In this document: positions 1 through 11,980 of the stretch, in pieces
Layout: every line of letters starts with the position of its first letter
Position numbering within the stretch: position 1 is the stretch's first letter
From: Brevipalpus yothersi
Lineage: Eukaryota > Arthropoda > Arachnida > Trombidiformes > Tenuipalpidae
Direction: 5' to 3'
Assembly (NCBI GenBank): GCA_003956705.1
Contig: QZCP01000778.1
Coordinates: forward strand, 190,331 to 254,330
Length of the DNA: 64,000 bases
Position numbers and translations under genes: made by a program
Notes under the pieces: model-generated
What the model saw: the letters and a program-made list of their open reading frames with translations, nothing else
The model's database searches: none
What the model was told of the DNA's origin: nothing

Positions 1-79
<79 letters not shown>
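1..79. repeat. (GA)n microsatellite
   Basis: An uninterrupted GA dinucleotide tract opens the window and probably continues to the left of it. It is one of about ten long GA/CT tracts in these 64 kb. Confidence 0.97.
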
Positions 80-88
<9 letters not shown>

Positions 89-2196
89 TGAACGAAGAGA
101 TGAAGAGAGATGCCAATGAGGATGATCGAAAGGGAGAGAGAGAGACTTACAGACAGAGGAAGAAAGAATAATTCATATCTGGTGAAACATTATCATGCAA
201 ATGTTCCGAGAGATTTTCTTTCTCTCTCTCTCTCTCTCTCTCTGTTTCTTTCTTTATATCTTTCCTTTGGTTTAATCGGTATACAAAATCTCCATACGCA
301 TGCAAATTAATTTCGCTTCCCTCTTTCATTCGTTCTTTCTCTCCCTCTCTATTCGACAGCATATATTGTTTTATCATTTCTTATCATTTGTATCTGATTC
401 ATTCTCCCTCATCGTGATTCTTTTACATCGTTTCACCCCCCCCCCCTCCACCCACATCCCACTTCATCTTCCATAGGATCCATTTCATGTTCCTCACTCT
501 TTTTCTTTTCCCATCTCACTCTCTCTCCCTACATCTTCATCTTCTCTTCCATCTTCCTCCTCCTCCACCTCCTCCACCTCGTTCTCCTTCTTCTTTTTCT
601 TCTTCTTCCTCTTCTTGTCAAGAATAAATGTCACCTTCATTCATGTCCCACTTTACACTTGCTTCTCCTTTTCTTCACTTACACATCTTATCTTGTCTGT
701 TTGCTTCTGATTTTGTATGCATTTCTATCTCCATCTTCTTCATCTTCTTCTTTTCATCCCTATTCGAGTCTTGTATACTGCCTGTTTACGATGATAAAAA
801 TAAACTTTTCTCTCTGCCGCCCACTCTTGTGCTCTTTTGCTCTCTCTCTCTCTCTCTCTTCCTCATTCGATACCTTAGCCATCCTCTTCCACATCCGACC
901 TGTACATATACACACACGAAAACACACAAACATTCATGTACTCACACACACATATTGGAACAACAATCTTTCCATTCCATAGCTTCCGCCGAATGGAAGC
1001 GCCATTCCAGTGGAAAAATTTTTCCACCCACAGCAGCCACCTCAAGGCAACCCATACTGTACACATACACACAGACACAGACATACCATCAGAACTGTTA
1101 GTGGAAAAATATAAGATGGCGATTGGCTGGCCATTGCGTGGATCGAACATGCATGGTTGGTTGGCAAGATATGCCATTAAGATTGGTTGGAAAGATGTTT
1201 GAGAAAAGTTTCCATTTCTTGGAATCTAGGGAGGAGAGAGAGAAGTGATAAAATTATTCCCGCTATCAAATTCCACCATTAATTGTGTATTGCGTAATTT
1301 TAGGGTATTATGGAGATAGTTAATTATTTCCTCATAGATAAATACATTAATATTTACTAGAGAAAGTGCGAAGAAAAAATAAATTCAGGCAACTTTGTTT
1401 TATTTCAGCATTTTTTTTTTCGTTCACCCAAAATTTTTTGGAATGTGTATCAATCATTGGATACATGAATGCCAACATTTTTTCCTTTCTCGTGATACGA
1501 TAATCCCGCAGAAAATTCACTCATAGCTGCCAAAGGTACAATTTTCCACTGTTATTCGAAAAATTCAGGTCAATAATGATGATAATTTCCATAGCCATGC
1601 ATGTATAAAAAATAGGAGCCCAAATAAATTCCAAAGTTGGACACCTCATTTCAGTTGATTGCATAAATATGCCACGGATTTTTGAAACAAACATAGTAGC
1701 GAATCACAATTAGTACCCTGCTATTGTTTGACTATTCGATCATAACCTATTAAAAAGTGATCAATTCATTAGCCTAATTACTGTTCACCTTCATGGTGGT
1801 TTCAGAGTTTGGTAGGCTTTATTGGTACAGTAGATAAAATTCAGACAGATTATCTGTTGCCAGCTTCCAAGGAAGGAAAATTCCATAGACTCGTGAAAGA
1901 ATGGAAATCTTATTCCATCATACTTCTGTTTGATCAGTTGGCTGTGATTCTCATCAATAATGGTACATTGTTACCAGCAAATAAATGGAATGTTACACGG
2001 AAGGCGAACGTCATAGCTGACATGAAAAAATTTCTAGCATTCTCTTTTTTGATCGTAAAAATTATTCAGCAATTTATTTAATGGTTCAAATGGTAAAATT
2101 TGTGGAAAATCATCGCTATTTCACCTCAAAAATCATTTACTCAAATAATCGGGATAAAATTTCTTTCATCTATTTCCACCTGTAGATTCATCAAAA

Positions 2197-2200
<4 letters not shown>
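80..2200. other. Gene-poor, pyrimidine-rich DNA with microsatellite tracts
   Basis: The stretch has short CT tracts (about 219-242 and 841-860), a poly-C run near 437-446, TCT/TCC-rich DNA at 480-640 and CA-rich DNA near 905-955. Open frames here translate to Ser/Leu/His runs and look non-coding. One less repetitive frame at about 1806-2081 (+) follows a possible 3' splice site (TTTCAG) and ends in TAA. It encodes some 90 residues of ordinary composition that I do not recognise, and I cannot tell whether it is an exon. Confidence 0.6.
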
Positions 2201-2246
<46 letters not shown>

Positions 2247-2258
2247 GATTGAGAAATT

Positions 2259-2355
<97 letters not shown>
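2201..2355. repeat. Inverted (TC)n / (GA)n microsatellite pair
   Basis: A (TC)21 tract at 2201-2242 is followed by a spacer of about 21 nt and then a (GA)n tract of about 92 nt at 2264-2355. The two are self-complementary and could fold into a hairpin with a stem of about 42 bp. Confidence 0.95.
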
Positions 2356-2357
<2 letters not shown>

Positions 2358-3258
2358 TTTCCATGTGTGATGTGTGTATGTGTAAAAATAAATTGCTTTT
2401 GTTAAAAGCTCGAATGTCATCCATCAAACAGCTCTATTTTCGATAAGTATTATCTTAACTTTGGGCTGTGGATGAACATGAACATGGAGAGAGAAAGAGA
2501 GCGAGAATAATTTTAAAATTCCTCGAAGCAGTTTGAAATGAAATTGATCCCGAATCAGTAAAACTCAGATAACGTATAAAATCAACTTAATTTTCGCCCT
2601 CTTCTCTTACTTTTCGAAAGGAGATGTGATTAATTTGAGAATATCCGGAAATTGCATCCACATGTGCAAGAACCACAAAGTGTTAATCGTAGACATGCGA
2701 GAAAGAGGATGCAAATTTCATCATGTTTCATCATCATGATCATTTATTGGTTCATCTTCTCGGAATGCAGTGCCAATGATATTATCGATTGAATCTATTG
2801 AATCCATCAAATTCCATATGCACACTCACACACACATGATGATTTCAAATAAACCGCCAGACAGCACATGATATAAAATGATGATGCAAGCGTCGCTTGT
2901 TTATCATGAATTGAATTGAATTTTCGAATATCTCAACCGGTATTCTGGGAAACAGTATTCCCGTTAAAAAAAAGGAAACGGAATAAAGATCAATGCATTT
3001 ATTTTTTGTATGCGTGGAATGTTAATCAATCAGTATGCTAAGCCTTGATTAGGGATAATCTTCAATTGTTTAGATTATGGTCTCATAAGATTGTCAAGAC
3101 CGTTAATTGTGTGTGTTTTCGTACTTGTGCTGTGTTTGTGGTTATCAATGGTCCTTGGCTGTGTTGTTGATGTTGTAATTTTTTTTGTGGGTGCTTCTAT
3201 CAATTTCGAAAATGTAGTTCGAACGATTTGAATCGCATTTTTAAGTCGGACAAACGAT

Positions 3259-3261
<3 letters not shown>

Positions 3262-3309
<48 letters not shown>
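3262..3309. repeat. (TC)n microsatellite
   Basis: A pure TC tract of about 47 nt lies some 520 nt upstream of the GFPT start codon. The remaining 2.4-3.8 kb holds no convincing coding sequence and presumably contains the GFPT promoter and 5' UTR. Confidence 0.95.
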
Positions 3310-3312
<3 letters not shown>

Positions 3313-3826
3313 CTCGTCCCCAAAACTTTGTTCGAAATAAGATTGGCGGCGGTGAATTGATGTCGTATTTGGGAGGAAATTACTCTCATCCTCATCAACA
3401 TGTTTCTCTTGGCCATCCACATTACGTATTATAGTATAAGGGGCCGGCAAATGGTCGAGCAAGTTACTCCCTCCTCATTTTTTACTACTACTTTATCCGT
3501 GGTGAAGTCATCATTTTTCGTCGAGAATCTCCCTCCTCATATCTTCTTTCCTCACTTAACTTGATTATGTTGGGTAGTTTAGAAAATAAACTTGATCTTC
3601 TTAAATGTAAAGTTACTCTCCTCAGCTGGCTAAATGCTGCACAAATTTTTATATAATATTTAAACCCAAAAAAAACATTTTTCGCTTCTCTCTCTCCCAA
3701 TCATTGTCGTCGTCATCACCGTTATAATCGTTCATCGTTTATCGTTTATCGTTTTGTGTATGTGTGTATGTGAATCAGTTGAGTTTTCGTTTTCATTTGA
3801 ACAAGTTTAAATTACGTTCTTCGACT

Positions 3827-6585
3827 ATGTGTGGTGAGTAGTGATACAACTTTCTCTTGATTCAAAGAAAGCTTGAAAAATTAATTCATGCCATTCGTTT
3901 TACACACATAAACATAGGCATATTTGCGTATATCAATTATCTTGAAGCTCGAACAAGAAAAGAAATTCTCGAAACACTTATTCGTGGCTTACAGAGACTC
4001 GAATATCGTGGCTATGATTCAGCCGGTAAGTAACCGATTCTCTGGGTGATTTGACCTATTTTGCCTTCTAATTATCATGCATGTGTGCTTATGTTCGTCT
4101 TCTTCCAGGTTTGGCTTTCGATGATCCAAATCGAGATACTGTTATTATTCGAAGGAAAGGAAAAGTGAAAGTTCTTGAAAATGAAATATGGTCACGAGAT
4201 AATCTACATTTGGATGAAAAATTGCCAAAACATGTTGGAATCGCTCACACTCGATGGGCTACCCATGGTGCTCCAGCAGCAGTCAATAGCCATCCTCAGC
4301 GATCAGATGATTCCAATGAATTTGTTGTTGTTCACAATGGTATTATTACTAATTATAAGGATATCAAACAATTGCTGGTAAGTTTTGTTCGCGCCACAAG
4401 TCAAGCTACATTCTATTGGGTCAACTAATCAAGTGAATCTCTATTCGATTGTCGTATAGCTCAAGAAAGGCATGAGTTTCGAATCTGAAACTGATACAGA
4501 GATTATAGCCAAGCTTGTTAAACATATTCACGATCATCATCAAGATATTTCATTCCAAGACCTTGTGGAACAAGTAGCATTACAATTGGTACGTAAGCTT
4601 TTACTTTGACCAATTTTTTCTTTAAGCGCAATATTTTTACGACATTTGAATCATCTGTATCATCTTTATTCAGGAAGGAGCTTATGCTCTCGTATTCAAA
4701 AGTAGTAAATACCCGGGTCAGTGTGTTGCTACTCGTAGAGGCAGTCCACTTCTTATCGGGATCAAGACTAAGTCATCACTGGCCTCTAACCATATTCCCG
4801 TTGTTTTCAACAAAGATAAGCCCCGTCACACTGATTTGACCAGCTCTTCAACACTCATTGGTGCTAAACTTCAGCGAACATCTTCCACAACCGAATTTTC
4901 ACCCATCAGTGATACAGAGGATGTCGAATTTTTCTACGCCTCTGATGCCAGTGCTTTCATTGAGTATACTAAACAAACTCTATTCCTTGAAGATGATGAT
5001 ATAGCACTCATATCCGATGGCCGTATGTTGACCTTCTCTTTCCCTTTCTTATCTATTCTCTCAAAAGTTCCCTTCTTAATCCAGCTTATCTCGTATCAAT
5101 TTTCCCTCTTAAACTGTCCAAGTTTACTCATCCTTTTCTTTCTATCCACGTCATTCTCTATCCAGGATTGACCATTCATCGTGTTAGACGCAGTTTGGAT
5201 GACAAATCATCGCTGACCAGAGAAATTATCACATTGAAGATGGAGATTCAAGAGATCATGAAGGGTAATTTCAGCTCATTTATGCAGAAAGAAATTTTCG
5301 AGCAGCCCGAATCAGTTGTGAATACCATGAGAGGGCGAGTCAAATTCGAAACCGAAACGGTTGTCTTAGGTGGCATAAAAGACTTCATACCTGAGATCAA
5401 GAGATGCCGGCGGCTAATTTTGATTGGTTGTGGGACGAGTTACCACAGTGCTTTCGCTGTAAGAAGACTTTTCCACTTAGATTTATTAACACCACTTCTG
5501 GTCGTACATTTTAATGATTTACGCTCCCCATCCTAATCCTTAGACGCGACAAATCCTCCAAGAGCTGACCGAGATTCCAGTCATGGTTGAGATTGCCAGC
5601 GCATTCTTGGACATGAAGACTCCGATTTTCCGTGACGATGTATGTTTCTTCATCTCACAATCAGGAGAGACTGCCGACACCTTGATGGCCCTGAGATATT
5701 GCAAAGAGCGTGGATCTCTGATTGTTGGTGTAACCAATACAGTGGGCAGCAGTATCTGTCGAGAAAGTCATTGCGGTATTCACATTAATGCTGGTCCTGA
5801 GATTGGAGTTGCCAGTACAAAGGCTTACACCAGTCAGATCATCTCGCTGGTTATGTTTGCTCTTGTGATGTGCGAAGATCGCATATCAATGAGACCCCGA
5901 CGTAGTGAGATAATCCAGGGCCTGAGAACACTACCAGATCAGATTCAGAGAGTTTTAAAAATTGATGATGAAGTCAAAGCATTAGCAGAAGAACTGCATA
6001 CCAAGAAATCCATATTCATAATGGGTCGAGGCTATAATCATGCTACCTGCCTGGAGGGTGCATTGGTGAGAAATTGATCTCTCCAGTTAATCCATTTAAG
6101 AAAATAACTTTTTCCTCTTGTCTTCTCTCTCTCTCGGATCGCAACAGAAAGTTGAGGAATTAACTTACATTCCTTCCAAAGGAGTTCTCGCTGGAGAGCT
6201 CAAACATGGACCATTAGCGGTGGTTGATGAAGCTATGCCGGTAATCATGATAGTTACTCGAGATGAAGTTTATACAAAGTGTATGAACGCTGTTGCTCAA
6301 GTGAGTTACGTTTTTTCTTTGATCAACATTATTCCTTAATATTCTATCGATCTTTTTTTCTAGGTAAAAGCTCGTGGAGGTAGACCCATTGTGATTTGTG
6401 AGGAAAATGACCAAGAGACGACCAAAATTGCCTATCGGACCCTAAAAATTCCTCATTCGGTGGATTGTCTCCAAGGTGTTGTCGCTGTGATTCCGCTCCA
6501 ACTTTTGTCCTATCATATTGCCGTTCTCAGAGGTTGCAATGTAGATTGTCCTCGAAATTTGGCAAAATCTGTGACTGTAGAATGA
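3827..6585 (+). CDS. GFPT: Glutamine-fructose-6-phosphate aminotransferase (GFAT)
   Basis: Cytosolic first enzyme of the hexosamine pathway: it makes glucosamine-6-phosphate from fructose-6-phosphate and glutamine, feeding UDP-GlcNAc for chitin, glycosylation and GPI anchors. I read nine exons: 3827-3833, 3918-4025, 4109-4377, 4460-4588, 4674-5022, 5166-5458, 5544-6065, 6148-6300 and 6364-6585. They join in phase to 683 aa, close to animal GFAT (about 680). The first exon encodes only Met-Cys and one base of Gly, so Cys2 (the class II amidotransferase nucleophile after Met removal) sits at the first splice junction. Visible landmarks are RLEYRGYDSAG, HTRWATHG, HNGIITNY, CGTSYH (about residue 375), SQSGETADT (about 424) in the first SIS domain, AGELKHGPLA in the second, and the C-terminal KSVTVE. 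The start is fixed by the catalytic Cys. Confidence 0.97.
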
Positions 6586-6802
6586 TTAATTTACCAGCCT
6601 TGACCGGGTCCCTAAGGTCAGTTGGGCACAGGACATTCGTCATCATGTTTGAGCTATTTGTGGGGCGGGATTTAAGAGAGCGCGGACATAAATGAAGAAG
6701 ATTTCTCCCTCTTTTCCTCACTTTCGAATCATCCTTCGATCGAGTTTAACAGTGAACTTATGTTGTATTAATTAAGAATCTTAGTGATTTGTCCCATTTA
6801 GT

Positions 6803-7405
6803 ATGGAAGAATCGTGTCCAGTCTGTTCTGATAAAGTTTCCGGATTTCATTATGGTGTTCTTACATGTGAATCGTGCAAAGGTTTTTTCAAGAGAACCGT
6901 TCAAAATAAAAAGTCATTCAACTGCTCTGCTGATGGAACCTGTCCAATGGATGTAAAAAATCGAAAAAGGTGTCCTGCTTGCAGATTTATGAAGTGTACT
7001 GCGGTTGGAATGCAAACCACTGCCGTTCGTCAAGATAGAAAAAGAGGTGGTAGAAATTATCTGGGATCCTACTATAAGGAGGAAAGATTAAGACGAAGTC
7101 AGGGTTGTATTGAACCGATTAATTCGTTCATTCCATCGGAAGAAGAGGCCATAGAAAATAAATATAGACCAACTGGCCAAGAAATGTTTTCTACAAGCTG
7201 TCCAAACGTTCAAACATATCCCAATTACAATCAATTTTATCATCATCCTATCTATTCAGCTCCCAATGATTACACCTATAATTCAAACTACAATTATAAT
7301 TACAATTACAATTATGATAACAACTACCCAACTAACCAGGGACCCAAAGTCCCAGCCCAAGTCCAAAATTATAATCACAATCCTTCACTTTCTTTTTTTT
7401 ATTGA
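6803..7405 (+). CDS. FTZ-F1-like (NR5-type) nuclear receptor, DNA-binding domain only
   Basis: Probable nuclear DNA-binding regulator of 200 aa from one exon. The DBD begins at residue 5 and has all eight zinc cysteines (5, 8, 22, 25, 41, 47, 57, 60). The P-box is CESCKGFFKR. It is followed by an FTZ-F1 box (RQDRKRGGRNYLGSYYKEER, about residues 76-95), the hallmark of NR5 receptors. No ligand-binding domain follows: the rest is a Tyr/Asn-rich tail and then a stop. An AATAAA at about 7448-7453 suggests the transcript ends there, and convergent MED17 ends 65 nt downstream, leaving no room for an LBD. An in-frame TGA precedes the ATG, but CCCATTTAG just before the ATG could be a splice acceptor, so an upstream exon is possible. 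It could be a retro-duplicate of FTZ-F1 or a NR0-like competitor for FTZ-F1 sites. Confidence 0.85.
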   Translation: MEESCPVCSDKVSGFHYGVLTCESCKGFFKRTVQNKKSFNCSADGTCPMDVKNRKRCPACRFMKCTAVGMQTTAVRQDRKRGGRNYLGSYYKEERLRRSQGCIEPINSFIPSEEEAIENKYRPTGQEMFSTSCPNVQTYPNYNQFYHHPIYSAPNDYTYNSNYNYNYNYNYDNNYPTNQGPKVPAQVQNYNHNPSLSFFY

Positions 7406-7470
7406 ATGTTCATGTCAATCTGACTGTCAATATATTTGAATATGAAAAATAAAAATTATTGTAACATGTA

Positions 7471-9405
7471 TCAAAAGGTAGCGCTCGCCATTAAAAACTC
7501 AATTTTGTTGAGTAAACTCTTTCGATTCATTTTTTCCAGATCAACCTTCTTGAAACCGGTGTCCAAATTTCGCCACTTTTGATCTCGAACAAGTGAGTTG
7601 GGATAGAAATCGATTTCACGAGGTGAAGCTGAGATAGAAACTTCCGCTCCCGTGCTTGGACTATGTCGCACGTATATTAAACGCTCATCGTGTGAAGAGG
7701 CAGCTAAAAGGGCTGAAGTATTTCCAGCGAGATCAGATTGACTGACACCACTGTTGACAGTTGACGATAGAACTTTCCAGCCCATCATTTTACAGAGTTG
7801 CTGGATAGCGTTAATCATATGTTGAGAAATTTGGACTAAAATCAAATATCTTAATTGAGACACCTCTGGTAAACTGGAGGTACAGCCATCACGCCGTACC
7901 ACTCGGATACCTTTTGTTCCAACATGTACCACAAGTGGTGTTCGATGAATGGTTTCATAGCCTTTTGAAATTATATTAATTTTTACAGAACTTTTTGTAG
8001 CACTATTTAGACAAGTCCAATGAGATATGATGAGAGGATCTTGAATTTCTCGGGCTAAATTGTCAATTAATCGTATTGTTTGAGCACGCAACACTACATG
8101 TTGACCCTGTTCGATTATTTTCTCCAACATTGTTTCACTCTTCAGTGTTTCCAAAAGGGTCTGCTTATCGTAGCCCTCAGGCCCGGCAAAATACCGCTTA
8201 CGACTTATACCAAGTGTGGCCGTGGCAGGATGAGGCATTGGATGATGAAGAGCTTTAAAATGAACCTCTCTCAGCAGCTGATGAAGTGAATGTTCAAGAA
8301 CCGGGTAATGTCTCTCACTGTCTAGTACACTCTCACTAGCATCTTGTCTTTCGAGTTTCCGTCTTTTCGATTGAAGAGTTCTGTGACACAGTGTTATACA
8401 CAATTGGATTCCAGGAAATAGAGTAGCGATTATTTGATTACCAACAACCAGACTTGGGATAGGAGTTTGTATTTCGACAGCTTCTCGAGCAAGTTTGGAG
8501 AACAGTTCTTTACAAAATAATACATTTTGAGCATTTTCTAATTTTTGCTGCCAATTTAATTCCACATTCGTAAAATTAGGCTGATTCATGGGAAACGATA
8601 GATTTCCACTGGCAAGAGTATTACGATTTTCTTGAATGCTAACATGAATATAGCTGATACCCTCCAAATCACCAGGTATTTTCACTTTCAATACACTTGG
8701 ACGAGCTATGGTAGGCATACTTCCACCAAGATGAGGAAATTGGGGAGCAAGTGTGGTGGATGGCTCAGTTTTTGTGACCTCAAAAGTGCCCGGATGAGGA
8801 TACCATGAGCCAGCACTTCGATAACTGAGATCACCAACAATTGAGTTGCCAGCTCTTCGTAATCGCCAATTTTGACGCATAGTCATCAGTTCAGAGTGAA
8901 AATCGGAAGTCATACTTCTAGCGGCATCATTTTTGGACATTCGAATCTTTTCAACTCCACTGTTGATTATTCTGGCAGCTTCTCCGAATGCTTTCTTCTT
9001 GGCGATCATATTTACGATAGGTCTTACATCAACATTCTCATGAGAAACTGGATCAAGTACCATATACTTTTTGGTTTTGGCCACATTGAGAACATCCAGT
9101 AACACTGACACCTCGGTGAGAGCATTTTTCAACTTATTTCTCACCGAGTCCCATGGCCACAGTGAAGCCTGAAAGGGGGCCACTTGTTTCTTTGGATCGG
9201 GAACAGATGATTCTTTTGATGTAGATTCGATAGGATCAATCTCCTCATCCTCTGGATATTTGGGAAAATCGATTCTATGGACAAGTCGCATAAAATTTTC
9301 CGACATAGATAGTGGTGTTTGAAATTTTTCCGTACCATCATAACTGATCTCTTGGACCTTGAATTCATCTGAAGTTTCAATGCTGACATTAACATGAAGA
9401 GACAT
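7471..9405 (-). CDS. MED17: Mediator complex subunit 17
   Basis: Core scaffold subunit of the Mediator head module, which bridges transcription factors and RNA polymerase II. It is one uninterrupted exon of 644 aa; human MED17 is 651 aa. Recognisable family stretches include DGTEKFQTPLSMSENFMRLV near the N-terminus, FQASLWPWDSVRNKLKNALT, LDPVSHENVD, LRQNWRLRRAG-like sequence, GDLSYRSAGSWYPHPGTFEV and LEHSLHQLLREVH. The family normally has several introns in vertebrates, so the intronless form points to intron loss or compaction. It converges on the receptor gene and is head-to-head with MLX (1,012 nt between start codons), so the two may share a promoter region. Confidence 0.96.
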   Translation of the reverse strand: MSLHVNVSIETSDEFKVQEISYDGTEKFQTPLSMSENFMRLVHRIDFPKYPEDEEIDPIESTSKESSVPDPKKQVAPFQASLWPWDSVRNKLKNALTEVSVLLDVLNVAKTKKYMVLDPVSHENVDVRPIVNMIAKKKAFGEAARIINSGVEKIRMSKNDAARSMTSDFHSELMTMRQNWRLRRAGNSIVGDLSYRSAGSWYPHPGTFEVTKTEPSTTLAPQFPHLGGSMPTIARPSVLKVKIPGDLEGISYIHVSIQENRNTLASGNLSFPMNQPNFTNVELNWQQKLENAQNVLFCKELFSKLAREAVEIQTPIPSLVVGNQIIATLFPGIQLCITLCHRTLQSKRRKLERQDASESVLDSERHYPVLEHSLHQLLREVHFKALHHPMPHPATATLGISRKRYFAGPEGYDKQTLLETLKSETMLEKIIEQGQHVVLRAQTIRLIDNLAREIQDPLIISHWTCLNSATKSSVKINIISKGYETIHRTPLVVHVGTKGIRVVRRDGCTSSLPEVSQLRYLILVQISQHMINAIQQLCKMMGWKVLSSTVNSGVSQSDLAGNTSALLAASSHDERLIYVRHSPSTGAEVSISASPREIDFYPNSLVRDQKWRNLDTGFKKVDLEKMNRKSLLNKIEFLMASATF

Positions 9406-10417
9406 GATGATGAGTCAACTTTTTTTTCCACTTTTTATTATAACTAACTATCAGTTCACACACACTTCTAAAGAAGTCATCAACAAATCAGCTCCAAACA
9501 CACACACATACATGAGTTTCCATCAACTCGACAACACACAACTTGAATCTTTCACCGCACACACACACACACAGTCAAACAGTCCACTAGACTAATGCAA
9601 AACAGATCACTAGCTAAAACGCAATCAATCTAATCAATCAGATGTAACACTTTGTCAAACACCTAATCAATTGGATGAAAAATTTAAACATTATCAATCA
9701 AGACAATATTCCCGGTTCTTGATAAATACTCAACAATCTTCACTCATCAAAAACCCAAAACGCATATCGATATCAGTTCATAATGTATCGGATACTTTGA
9801 GCAAAGTTAACAAGCTCTCGAGTTGAGATCAATTCGCTTTCTCTTGAGCAAAGTGAGCGAAGAAGAAGAGAGAAGAGATAAAGTAACTTGATTATTTTTA
9901 ATTTTAACGATTAAATCTTTTTCGTAATTGATGAATGATTAATTTTCGAGTGTTGTGTCTATGTTTGTGTCTGTGAACACAGTTTGTGTGTAAATATTGT
10001 GTAAAGTGTTTGAATTAATTTGAACAAAACTTGATCGTGATATACACACACAGAAAGTGTGTGTGTGAGTGAGAGAGAACGTTTCCAGCAACGAAAAGCT
10101 TTTTGCATCTTCGTTCTCGCCTTTTTTTTCATCATCTTTATTTCTCTCGATTGAAAACAAGAAGTGATACCAAGCAGGCAACGATTACAAGAGTGTGTCT
10201 CTCTTTTTTCCATCTTCGTCATCTTGATCCAGTTTAAAAAGATTGTTGATACTTACACTTTCTTGTATCATTTTTGATTATTATTTGCATTTTTTTGTTT
10301 GCGTTCTTCTTTCCTCTCTCTCTCTCTTTTCCAATCAATTGAATCACTTTGAGTGTGTGTTTTTTTCGTTTTCATTTGTGTGTGTCTCTGTCTGTGTGTG
10401 TGTTTGTGTGTGCCATA
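9406..10417. promoter_or_regulatory. Intergenic region between divergent MED17 and MLX
   Basis: About 1 kb separates the MED17 (-) and MLX (+) start codons. It has CA-rich DNA near 9498-9570 and TG-rich DNA near 10040-10070 and 10375-10410. I see no open frame of note. It must hold the promoters and 5' UTRs of both genes, and possibly an unseen 5' MLX exon. Confidence 0.6.
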
Positions 10418-11590
10418 ATGATACATGGAACTTCAACTCAAAATACGGACTGCTCGTTGACCACTGATAGTGATGATTCTGATCATCGGTCAACGGTCAG
10501 TTATAAGGAGAGACGTCGAGAGGCCCATACGATGGCTGAACAGAAACGGCGGGATGCAATAAAGAGAGGTTATGAGGAATTGCAAGGATTGGTGCCTACA
10601 TGTTCCCAGCAAGATTCGGTGTCCAGTTATAAGTTGAGTAAAGCCACTATTTTACAAAGATCCATCGATTATATACAATACATGCAGCTACAGAAGAAGA
10701 AAGAAGAGGAAGATCTTCAGGTTGGTATTGATGGGAGAACGATTATTATGGGTAATCGTTTCTTGGAAAAAAACATTGTAAAACTATCTTGCTCTTTCAT
10801 CCTCTTTCTCTCTCTCTCTCTCACACACACACATTTTCTCTCTCAACTTTCATCATCAGTTAGAATCGAGAAAGTTTATTTTCAACATTTAATTGATCAT
10901 TTCCAAAGGGAAGCAATTTTATTGAGCTTTCAATGCATCAAATGGCCACTAGGAGAATTGAAAACTTATCATCCCACTCATTTACGTCTCACTTTTCAGG
11001 CCTTGAATTGTGTTTATCCATGGTCACTAGACAATTATCATCCATTCTTATCACTCAAATCTGATGAAGCAACCATATACTACATTGCAACTGACATATG
11101 AGCATTTATATTCGTTCTTCTCCGCATTCTCGAGTGCTTTTTTTCTGATTTCTATTTTCAATTCAATTCAAACTTTTGCGGGGAAATTTTTTCTCAACTT
11201 CTCGAATTCAGATTAATTAATATAAGTTTTTTCTCCTCTCTATCTCTCCCCCTTTCTATACTTCTCTGTTTTTTCCACTAGACACTTCGAAGAGAGGTTA
11301 TTGCTCTGCAAATCATGAAATCAAATTATGAGAAAATAGTAAAGCACCATCAACTAGCTCAGCCTGGACAAACTTCGAATCAAATAAGCGATGAGCTCAA
11401 ATCTCAAATCTTTCATGCCATTGGTGACTCTTTATTTCAATCATTCGATTCTTCTGTTACTGTTAAAAATTTTGATGAACTTTCCGCTGGTATTTTCGGA
11501 TGGCTTGAAGAACACTGTGAGCCACGTGCCTTACGAGAGATTGTGATGAATGTGCTTAAGCAAGCAAGATCTCAAACTGAAAATTGTTAA
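10418..11590 (+). CDS. MLX: Max-like protein X (bHLH-Zip transcription factor)
   Basis: Obligate dimer partner of Mondo/ChREBP and Mad-type proteins that binds carbohydrate-response E-boxes. Two exons, 10418-10720 and 11282-11590, join in phase to 203 aa. The bHLH basic region and helix 1 read RRREAHTMAEQKRRDAIKRG (about residues 32-51), followed by KLSKATILQRSIDYIQY (helix 2) and a leucine-zipper start. Exon 2 continues with LRREVIALQIMKSNYEKIVK and the conserved DCD-like tail (DSLFQSFDSS, GWLEEHCEPRALREIVMNVL), matching vertebrate MLX closely. The donor is GTTGGT, weaker than others here. Vertebrate MLX has a longer N-terminus; upstream coding exons are not evident. The 561-nt intron carries a CT/CA microsatellite. 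Confidence 0.95.
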
Positions 11591-11980
11591 AACTACCTTG
11601 TTATAACTGACAGAACAATTGTTACCTCGAGCGAAATATTTTTGTTACTCGTACAACTTCCTCTCCCTCTCTCTCTCTCTCTCTCTTTCCTCTTTCTTTT
11701 TCACAAAGCCTCTTACAGAAGTGCCTTGTTAACGTATGCAATCTATTCATAATCCTGTGTGAGGTAATTCGCATGAATTACCGGTGAAATGCATTCCCTT
11801 GTCTAGCAATTATATTTTAGATATTTCCAAGACTTTTGAATACAGCTAAAACTGATCATCCATTATTGTCTGTTGTAAATCTTGCCAAAAATTCTATAAA
11901 GATAAAATTTTTTTTCATCTACTCTGAAAAAATTCACAATCACCAACAAGTGTAGGTGTTGTGTATTTGATCCTTACGAA

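Noticed and set aside
628..1101. Long open frames of Ser/Leu/His-rich sequence
   Set aside because: They translate CT/TTC/CA simple repeats; no splice signals, no domain, and several overlapping frames are equally open.
3488..3700. Minus-strand frame upstream of GFPT
   Set aside because: No motif, and composition like the surrounding non-coding DNA.
8076..8289. Plus-strand open frames inside MED17
   Set aside because: Antisense shadows of a strongly conserved coding exon.
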